DNA from: Cristatella mucedo
Taxonomy: Eukaryota; Bryozoa; Phylactolaemata; Cristatellidae
Reading direction: 5' to 3'
Assembly (NCBI GenBank): GCA_009760855.2
Contig: WPIO01000011.1
Coordinates: 2,045,001 to 2,109,000 of the forward strand
DNA: 64,000 nucleotides
Part shown: one piece after another, positions 56,310-64,000 of the stretch
How the letters are laid out: each line of letters opens with the position of its first letter
How positions within the stretch are numbered: position 1 is the first letter of the stretch
Notes under the pieces: generated by a model
Databases searched by the model: none
Told to the model about the DNA's origin: nothing
Seen by the model: only the letters and a program-made list of their open reading frames with translations
Translations under genes and position numbers: made by a program

Positions 56310-56598
56310 AGTTAATAATAATAATAATAATAATAAAAATTCAATTGATAAAGCGCCCTCGGAGAACTCAATATCTCTCTAGGCGCTTTACATTTGTTGG
56401 AAAGGGAAACGCGATTGAATGGTGGTAATACCATGCTTGATAAACAACATGAATAACATGATTAGGGGTGACATGCACAGGGTTAGCATGCCAGTGTTGT
56501 TAGTGGCAGCATGCACAGTGTCAGCACGCATGAGTACATGAAGGATGAATCACTTGGACCCACTAAATGCTGTCCTAAATAGGCGTGTTTTTAAGTTC
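56310..56598 (-). mobile_element. LINE-B 3' end nested in the hAT transposase
   Basis: (TAA)n, AAAGCGCCCTCGGAGAACTC, then the LINE-B 3'UTR (CATGCTTGATAAACAACATG). Ends before the RT. Confidence 0.87.
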
Positions 56599-56599
56599 T

Positions 56600-57660
56600 T
56601 AAGTTGATCTTACCCTATTGATGCTCTCAGATAAGACAGGAGTATCCTCAGCTTGTAAAAGCTTCATTCATAAGTCTGCTTCTACAGCTAACCATCACAT
56701 CCGATCCCTATCCAAGATTAGGAGCTGTCTCCCACAGTGGCTTGTAAAACATTTAACTAGCTCTTTAGTTCTGTCTCGGCTTGATTATTGTAATTCCCTT
56801 TTGGCTGGGCTGCCAAAGAAAGCTATTATGCCACTGCAGCGGACTATGAATATGGCTGCAAGGCAAGTCTTCAAGTCCCAGCGGTTTGAGCACGTGTCTT
56901 CTTTGCTGAAAGAGCTAGGATGATTGCCGGTTGCGAAACGGATACAGAGAAAAGTTCTAACGCTGACCCACAAGGCCCGCCACGGCTTGGCTCCTTCGTA
57001 CCTAGCTGAACTGCTGCACCAGTTTCAGCCTGTTCGCACCCTCAGGTCCTCTGTGGACAATAAATTAGCTGTCCCGTTCCTCTGCTTAAAGACCGTTGGC
57101 GATAGACGCTTTAGCTTTGCAGGTCCTAGACTGTGAAACTTGCTTCCACAATTCTTACGCAACAACAACTACTCTCCTTCTGCCGACTATGGCACATCTT
57201 TTTCAGCGGTCCTGAGCTGCTACTCCCTGTATCAAACCAGGTCGGCAAAGGTACGAACGGCTTCCCTTCTGCCGCTCGGGCAGAGCGAGTCATCGTCTCT
57301 TCCGACGCCGTTGGCCCGATAATAATAATAATAGCAATCGTGCTTTTATATGGCCCCTCAGGGACATGGATCTCTTTCTGGGAACTGTAATTTGCTACTC
57401 TCCAACTACTCTCCAACTGCCGACTATGGCACATCTTTTTCAGCGGTCCTGAACTGCTACTTCTATGCCACTCACTACCTCGACTGCTCTCCTGACTCTA
57501 CTATGCTTCCCACTTTTTCTTTGTTGCGTGAGGCAAAGTCTATTGGCTACCGAATGCGTACCGAAAGCCGCTTAGGCTGCGAGTGCGCTATACAAAACTC
57601 TCCTGCGTAACACCCACATGGTCTTTAGGACTTTGTGGAGTTACAGACGGAGATACATTA
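56600..57660 (+). mobile_element. LINE-A 3' part nested in the hAT transposase, itself with an insertion
   Basis: + strand RT C-terminal blocks: HIRSLSKIRSCLPQWLVKHL, LDYCNSLLAGLPKKAI, HKARHGLAPSYLAELL, then CTGTGAAAC where the intact copy has Trp (stop). 57168-57226 is repeated at 57409-57460, flanking an insertion that contains ATAATAATAATAAT and CTCAGGGACATGGATCTC. The end is GGAGTTACAGACGGAGATAC and (ATTAC)n. Confidence 0.87.
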
Positions 57661-58792
57661 CATTACATTACATTAAAGAAACATTCACAGCTGGCAACTG
57701 ATACAGCTATGGTGAGAAAACTGGCAAGGCAACTCTTAAATTAGGAAACAAATCTTCCCCTTAAGTGACAATGAAAGAAACGAGATCTAGTAGTTTCTTT
57801 GGTGCTGAGCCGAGACTTCAGGTAAGAACCATTTTAAATTCACATATTTCGTTGTACAGCTCTGCTCCATCAATGTCTGAACAATAGAAGCCTCGTGATC
57901 GAAACATTGCTGGCGGAGTTTGGTCTAGTCAAATGTCTCCAAAAGCTTCCGAACTTCTAACAAGAAACCAAATTTTGCGGCCACGATCTCTGAGCCGGAA
58001 AAACCTAGTTGTAATTTCTTGTCGGAGATACTCTATACTGTCCTTCATGATTCTTGAAATCTCCTCCTATGCCGCGAGACCAACAAATTTTTAATGTTGT
58101 ACAGGAATCTGTGTTCTTCCGTGGATTTAGTTTACCTGAAACTCCTCACAATTCACATCGTCTTTTTATATCTAGTATTGTTTCTTGGCACTGGTATTCT
58201 CGAAGTCTTGACAACTCAATCTCAAGAGAGTGGGTGTCACAAGAGACTTCTTTAAAGCTCATAATTGTTCATGCTCTTTTTCTGAACGCAATCAATCTTC
58301 CTTAAGCTGCTGCACCAAAATGACAGCAGAGCAAAAAGGCAAAGTTCAAAGTACAAGGTAGGATACTGCCAGCTCCACTTCTTTTTCCCAGTGTTCCATT
58401 TGTGTCTTCAGATAGTTGCTTCAAAAGACCTAGAATGCTGTTCAGTATATCATTGATAGCTTACACAGCCTCCACTCTTATACTCCACCTTGTTGCAGAG
58501 TCACGTTTGACAATGATGGCTAAGACTTTCCTCAGATCTTCCCAGGTTAGAGTCTATCTTGAAAAGAAAAAGTAGGCGGTCTCTATTGTTCTGAAAAAGG
58601 CAACGACAACGGAATCCTAAATTGCAGCATGAACTCCTGTCAAGTTCAAGCTGTGGTTAACACAGTTCACAAAAAATACGTTCTAATTTCTGGACAGTAG
58701 TCTCTTTTGACACCTGACAAGTGGCCAGACATGACTGCTGCGTTATCGTAGTACAACCAGTTAAGCAAGCCTAGCTTATGGGGTTTAATAGT
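57661..58792 (-). pseudogene. hAT transposase remnant (DUF4371/ZMYM1-like, hATC end)
   Basis: With frameshifts, minus strand reads YDNAAVMSGHLSGVKRDYCP (58690-58750), then NHSLNLTGVHAA-like, AYFFFSR..LTWEDLRKVL, VKRDSATRWSIRVEAV, and near the left edge LPVFLTIAVSVASCECFF, matching the hAT C-terminal dimerisation block (LT.PVSVAS.ER.FS). The rest of that block (LSNLALLSVAKETRENIYF) lies at 56200-56305, beyond the nested LINEs. Upstream transposase sequence is missing. hAT transposases cut and paste DNA in the nucleus; this copy cannot. Confidence 0.82.
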
Positions 58793-59085
58793 GTGTCGGT
58801 GCTAAGCCACGGCATACGCCGGCTCACACTTGACGCGGCGTAGCAGGCCGGGCTCGCCCTTGACCCTAAGTAGCGTGCCTGTGGCAGACAGGATGGGGCG
58901 AGAGGACAGGAAGGGCAGTTGGAATGCGGACGGAGGGGTGAACGGTCGTGTGCTTGTTGCGCTGCGAGTGCCAGCCGAATATACGGTGGTTGAAGCCACC
59001 TCGGTTTTAAACTGTTTCCGTGTCGTCGCGTGCGTACCGCCCGAGCGTCTAGCTAGAGCTTGGTCTGTTTGTAAGTATTTTTAAT
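58793..59085. other. GC-rich segment inside the hAT element
   Basis: Begins GTGTGTCGGTGCTAAGCCAC and ends near GAGCTTGGTCTGTTTG. Base composition differs sharply from the AT-rich hAT DNA on both sides. No coding motif and no clear target duplication seen. Confidence 0.4.
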
Positions 59086-59266
59086 TAGCTCAGCCAACAA
59101 TAGTGATCTCCATTGAAACAAGGACTTGCTTGAAATTAAGATTGTTATTCTAACATGAAAAAGGTAAGAAAAAACATGTACAATCTAGTTTGGTTTTGGC
59201 GCCCCCTTGGCTTTAGCGCCCGGGGACATGTGTCCCCCCCCTGCTCACCCCTTTGCTACGCCTCTG

Positions 59267-59524
59267 CTCACCTACCTACACGCTGTTATTTATTCTGATA
59301 AATAACCTTCCTTATTCTCTATTGCCGCCTCGTCTCATATTCTCTGGCTTGCCTACTTTGGTATGACAGAATATTAGCAACATTTCACCATTATTTTATC
59401 AGCTAGCCAGAAAGCCCTAAAATAACTTCGTGTAGGGAATGAAAACAATCCAAGTCCAAAAGGCAAAGCAGAGAAAAAGAGTGAGAGAAAAAGAGAGAGG
59501 GGATAATACTGGTCGCAGTATCTC
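59267..59524. other. No recognised feature
   Basis: AT-rich DNA between the hAT element and a SINE1. Confidence 0.35.
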
Positions 59525-59650
59525 GCCGCCCTAGTTTGGCCTAGTGGCAAAGTGCTCGCCTTTGCCAACCGAGGTCGTAGGCTCGATCCCTACAGCATAC
59601 GTAAAGCGCCTGGATAGAGATTAAGTTCTCTTAGGGTGCCATACAAACGG

Positions 59651-59655
<5 letters not shown>
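59525..59655 (+). mobile_element. SINE1 copy, the clearest in the window
   Basis: AGTTTGGCCTAGTGGCAAAG head, GAGGTCGTAGGCTCGATCCC box B, and tail AAAGCGCCTGGATAGAGATT + AAGTTCTCTTAGGGTGCC, followed by (AT)n at 59653-59690. Confidence 0.88.
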
Positions 59656-59690
<35 letters not shown>

Positions 59691-59695
<5 letters not shown>

Positions 59696-60404
59696 GTAAG
59701 AAAGAGAGAGAAATTAAATGTCACGGATGCGTGAGTTAGTAAGTGTAGCAGTAATAGCAGTTATAATAGCAACAGTAAGGGAGAGAAAGAAAGCGGAAGA
59801 GAGAAGAGAAAGAGGCGAGAGATAATTAGATATTAATTAATTATTTAATTATTATTAATATTAATATTAAGAATTAAATACAGTTTGGAACCAATAAATC
59901 CTATGAATAGAGAGAGACTGAGACAGAGACCAATGCATTCTACATGGCACATACTATTTCACATTTTTTAAATCCTAGGAAAGGTCACTAGCCTTTAAGA
60001 GGGTCAGCCTTTCCCACATGCGCCTGCGATGTCTCTTGTTTTGGCATTTCATGCACTCGTAACCCAGTAAAAATACCCTCGTAAGCCCTGATTGCTAACC
60101 GGAGAGCTATGATAATCACGTTCAGTTAATATTGCATTTGTAAAATACACGAAAATCAATCGGGTTTAGTTTCAATTTTAAAAAGGAGTTGGTTTTATTA
60201 TTGAGATTTTGAAAAAACACGAGGACATATGGTAGACTTTGAATCCGCTGGTTTTCTTAAGACCAATCTTAAGAGAATTTGTGGATGGAAATAACGCACT
60301 CGTCATTAAACTTTAGTAAAGAGAACTTTTTAGTCACAAAAAATTAAAATTAAGATGAAACGCGTCTAGTTTGAACTTCTCATAAAATAGGAAAGATTGT
60401 GCAC
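59691..60404. other. AT-rich DNA, no recognised feature
   Basis: GA-rich patches at 59780-59822, TTAATTATT-type runs at 59825-59880. Nothing else. Confidence 0.4.
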
Positions 60405-60478
60405 TATCAATAAAAATAATAATAATACACTTTGTATAACATCTTCAGAAAAATTAAGTTGATCTCTTTCTAATAAAA
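60405..60478 (-). mobile_element. LINE-B tail fragment, decayed
   Basis: AAAAATAATAATAATACACT, ATCTTCAGAAAAATTAAG, GATCTCTTTCTAAT. Confidence 0.6.
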
Positions 60479-62510
60479 TCTAACGTATCTACGGCCGTAA
60501 CTCCGCAAAGCCATAAAGACTAAGGGGATATCACGCTGAAGAGTTTTCTATGGCAGAGTCCTAGCGTAAGGCTCTGGGTAAGCATGCGGTAGCTAAGAGA
60601 CTTCATCTCAAGCAACTTTGAGAATAAAGAGATAAAGAGAAAGTGACAAGCGTAGCTGAGTCAGGTATGCAGTCGAAGCCTTGAGTAGAATGGAACTAGC
60701 AGCTCAGGACGGCTGCAGAGGATATGCTACAGTCGACAGCAGCAAAGCAGAAGTCGTAGGATTGGAATTGTGGAAATGAGTTCCACAGTCTAGGACCTGC
60801 AGAGAGAAAGCTTCTGTCGCCAATGATCTTCAAGCGTAAGAGTGAAACAGCTGATTCATTGACCATTCGGGATCCGAGGGCTGAAACTGGTGCAACAGTT
60901 GAGCCAGGTATGAAAAAAGCCAAGCAATGAGACGAATATTGTGTGGAAGAATTATGCTTGTTCTTCCATTGATTAACAAGCCATCGGAGCTCCTTCAGCA
61001 GAGGAGAAACACGGCTGAACGTCCGGTATTGGCTTTCCAGCCTTGCAGCCATGTTCCATTGCGTGCTGCAGAGGCTTAAAAACGCTTTTCGGTACGGTAG
61101 CACAGCAAAACGAATTGCATTAGTCCAGCCAAGGCAGAACCAGGGAGCTAGTGGAAGTTTTAGCGAGCTACAAAAGTAAAACATTCCCTAATCTTAGACA
61201 GAGATCGGACATGATGGCCATCTGTCGAGGCAATCTTCCTAATGAAACTTTCAACTTTAAGCAGTTATCAAAGAGGACACTTTAATTCCGAACGCATGCT
61301 GATGGTCGCAGAACAACATCGCGAATTAGAAGAGAAAAATCTGCTAGTCCTGACGAACGCTTGGGGTGTCCTGTGAGTAGTTAGGTTGTATTGTCATTTA
61401 GTTCAATGAAATTGGCCAACTTCCAGGATCGAATGCCTGCATGGTAGGCATTCAGTTTATCAGTCTATGCAGAAGATTCAGACCGTTTAAATGACAAATA
61501 AAGCTGGGTATTGTAAGCATAGATGTGTTAGTTGATCGAACAGTTGTTGGAGTCCACTGGAAACTGGTCTGATGAATGAGACTTGACCGCCACTCGACAC
61601 CGATTGAACACGAACTGACAAGTACGATTTGAACCAAGCCAAAGTCTCGTATGCCAGAGCGATCGTTATTCTTAATTGCTAAAGAAGAATGTTGTGATCA
61701 TTCTTGTGTGAAACGCAGCTGATAGATCAAGCAGGACCCGTAAGGGAGTGACGTCACCGTCGTCGTTGCTGCTAAGGATGTCGTTAGTCACATGTAGGAG
61801 AGCAGCTGCAGTGGAGTGTAGTCTCTTGAATACCTTCTGAAATGTTTCTATCAATTCATTCTTTTAATTGTGTTCTGCAAGCTTCTTAGCGACAACCTTT
61901 TTAAATAATATTTGACAACAAAGTAAGAAAAGAAACTGCTTGATTGTTTTTCAGGACATCGTAATATCAAATCCAGGCTTTTTCAAAGTATTCGTCGAAT
62001 GATGGCTGATTTGAAAGACTTTGGAACAACCCTGTCATTCAGAGAAACATTAAAAACTTGAATTCTGGCTGGACTAAATTTTTCTGCCAGTGAAGACCAG
62101 AGACGTGTATTGTATAGTCTTTAGGAGAAGAGCTCTTTTTACTAGAATGCATTAAGGTAGCAACTTCAAATACATAAACCTAGGAAAATTTCTTATGTTG
62201 GATCACAGGTTGACTCAACATTTGCTTTAGTTGGAGGTGGCTTTATTGAGGCACAAATGTGTGCAATCCTTTCAACAAAGAAGGCGAAAAACCTGTCGGC
62301 CTAACCATTTATCTCTGGGAAGTGAGACCTGTCAGAGTTAGCAATCAAATGATTCACTGTCCTATAAATTTGATTTTAGCCTGACGGGTTGGACTTTGGT
62401 TTTGAGTACAAATAAAAAGGATTAAGGATGTAGACATGGAGGAAGCCTTTTGAACAGGCTTTTGACCGTCTTCAGACGTTGCCTTCTTAAAAGCTGCGTT
62501 CAAGCCTGCG
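60479..62510 (-). mobile_element. LINE-A, longest continuous copy: linker, reverse transcriptase and 3' end
   Basis: On the minus strand from 62510 down: linker region matching 38001-38420, FKRLHSTAAALLHVTNDILS and VLLDLSAAFHT (RT motif A, 61672-61854), later RLNAYH-like DNA, then the C-terminal blocks in a frame open at 60696-61184 (LLKELRWL, FLSAGPRLWNSFPQF). It ends GCGGAGTTACGGCCGTAGAT. Stops and frameshifts throughout. The motif-A Asp is replaced by His in AAFHT, so catalysis would fail even if the frame were whole. Confidence 0.82.
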
Positions 62511-62558
62511 CTTTACACGGCGCATCTTTATATGCTTCCACAAGCGAAAAAAAAATTT

Positions 62559-62588
62559 CCACGACTCTGAGCACAAGCAGAGTCGTGG
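62559..62588. repeat. Perfect 11-bp hairpin
   Basis: CCACGACTCTG (62559-62569) and CAGAGTCGTGG (62578-62588) around an 8-nt loop. Confidence 0.85.
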
Positions 62589-62789
62589 GGGAGCGTGCTC
62601 GTCGTGACAGCTTATATGTTTCATGTTCACTGCATCAGTGAGGGCATCAAGGATGTCGGCAGAGTCTGGGTGCAGATCAAGAACATCACGAAGGTCACGA
62701 AGGTCACGGTTTAAAAGAGTGTGTCGGCATTGATGCTTTTCAAGAAGGCAATTTACACGTGCTGTCATAAGGAAGCATATCATTAGGTC

Positions 62790-63100
62790 GATTTGAGCGA
62801 TAGCGTGCACAGTGTCGCAGCACATGAGCACACAATAGACTATTCACAGGGATCCAGCAAATGCTCAATCAAGTGCGCTCTTTTTAAATGTCGTCGTCAG
62901 GGGATGTAGTCACTTCTGTCGGGGATGAGTTCCAAGCTTTGGGATAATTCACATGGTCTCCCAAAGGAAGGTTGGCCAGAGACACAGCTGAATGACTTGA
63001 GTCAGAAAAGAGGGCGATACGTTTCTTACCCTTTTCGGGAAGTAGTTCTGCAAGGTAATGGTGACTGTTGGTTAAGTCTAATTTGTGCCGACGAAATGAA
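62790..63100 (-). mobile_element. LINE-B fragment, decayed
   Basis: GCGTGCACAGTGTCGCAGCA, CAGGGATCCAGCAAATGC, TTTTTAAATGTCGTCG, GAGTTCCAAGCTTTGGG. These match the LINE-B 3'UTR and RT end with gaps. The tail itself is missing. Confidence 0.7.
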
Positions 63101-63454
63101 ATATAAAAAATCTCCGAGACCGTGTGCACCATTGTGAAAATCACAGCGTGCATACATTTAATGGAATTCTTTATATTTAATACATTTTTTTTCATTATAT
63201 GTGTATTTATTTTTAGCGAGGAATGAAATGCTCTTTCTTCACCGATATTACAAATGCCACACTTGAAAGTTTTTTGTTGGCTACTACTTTAGCCGGTCTA
63301 CTAGCTAGAACACAGCATCTTCGCAAGTAGTTGAGATTTGGAAGGATCAGAGAGACTTTGTCACGCACATTTTTAAAGTTCGCTTATCGGCCCCATCTGA
63401 CGACGGGAAAAATTACCACTCATTCATCTGCATGAAAATAGGCCTGGCTGAAAT
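63101..63454. other. AT-rich DNA, no recognised feature
   Basis: No motif seen. Confidence 0.35.
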
Positions 63455-63551
63455 CGCCGTACTGGTTTGGCCCAGCGGTTAAGGTGCTCGACTCGAACCG
63501 AGCCAAGATGGATGCATATGATGACCGAGGTTGTTGGGCTCGAGCCCGGTG

Positions 63552-63555
<4 letters not shown>
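63455..63555 (+). mobile_element. SINE1 head running into a CA array
   Basis: TGGTTTGGCCCAGCGGTTAAGGTGC head (only 20 or fewer bases quoted elsewhere), ATGACCGAGGTTGTTGGG and box-B-like GGGCTCGAGCCCGG. The usual tail is replaced by CA repeats. Confidence 0.78.
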
Positions 63556-63634
<79 letters not shown>

Positions 63635-63650
63635 GATATGTATGTATGTA
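63553..63650. repeat. (CA)n then (TA)n/(ATGT)n microsatellite
   Basis: About 70 bp of CA, then ATATATATAT and GTATGTATGTATG. Confidence 0.96.
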
Positions 63651-64000
63651 TGGCTTGATTGAATGGGAGTCGGAATCCTCTCCATCAATGAGCAAGTATT
63701 CAATCTAAAATCTCAGCCATCGATTTTTACAACGAGGGTGACGAATTCTTTGTTGCTATTTATATATACATATTTTTGCATATTATACATTTCCTATAAA
63801 TCGTGTATGTATTTTCTTATATTTTATTTATTGATTTATACATATATATGCAGTTTTTATTTATCCCTATCCTAGCGGCATCTCTCTGAGCGAGAAATAC
63901 CGAGACATAATGTAGCACGAAATCTCAGAGCCGAACCACTATTCTCGCGTGGCCACAGGGGCGCAGTTTCGGACATTATGCATCAAACTTTCAATTTAAT
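63651..64000. other. AT-rich DNA to the window end, no recognised feature
   Basis: TTTATATATACATATTTT-type low complexity at 63755-63850. No gene seen. Confidence 0.4.

Larger units (their letters stand above)
56018..59266 (-). mobile_element. Decayed hAT DNA transposon with terminal inverted repeats and nested LINEs
   Basis: The left end CAGAGGCGAAGTGAG (56018) and right end, read in reverse, CAGAGGCGTAGCAAAGG (59266) are matching terminal repeats; both ends lead into GGGCGC/GGCGCC-rich DNA. Flanking 8-mers CTGACTAC and CTCACCTA(C) are a near match, compatible with an old 8-bp target duplication. Minus strand between carries transposase remnants. The element is interrupted at about 56310-57660 by LINE-B and LINE-A, and probably at 58793-59085 by a GC-rich piece. 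Dead. Confidence 0.8.

Overview
The window is animal nuclear DNA, not bacterial or viral. It has one recognisable spliced protein gene, tRNA-derived SINEs, two families of L2/CR1-like LINEs, a decayed hAT DNA transposon and very many microsatellites. GC-rich, CpG-rich blocks alternate with AT-rich blocks full of repeats. This composition and the repeat families suggest an invertebrate with a repeat-rich genome, but I cannot name the species or phylum from sequence alone.

The gene (5.5-11.9 kb, + strand) is a four-exon SBSPON-like gene for a secreted somatomedin-B plus thrombospondin-type-1 protein of 308 residues. I rebuilt it by hand. All three introns have GT/AG ends and their phases (1, 1, 2) match, and an in-frame stop lies just upstream of the ATG. 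A CCAAT box and a TATA box lie at suitable distances upstream. Its introns carry minisatellites and one LINE tail.

From 12 to 64 kb I recognise no host protein gene. SINE1 is tRNA-derived, and its 3' end is shared with LINE-B. SINE2 is also tRNA-derived but has a different tail. LINE-A has a 3' end leading into ACAT/ATTAC-type repeats. LINE-B has a 3' end leading into TTA repeats. Most LINE copies are 5'-truncated, and several are nested: 36.1-40.5 kb is a LINE-A copy broken by LINE-B pieces, and 56.0-59.3 kb is a hAT element whose transposase C-terminus is split by two LINEs.

Long GA/CT, CA/TG, AT and CTGT arrays create long spurious reading frames (notably 22.8-23.1, 34.2-34.6, 48.0-49.0 and 50.4-51.0 kb), which I do not regard as genes. 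Several near-perfect hairpins and one CpG-rich block with paired CCAAT and CACGTG motifs (44.66-44.75 kb) are the best candidates for undescribed functional DNA. Family labels LINE-A, LINE-B, SINE1 and SINE2 are mine.
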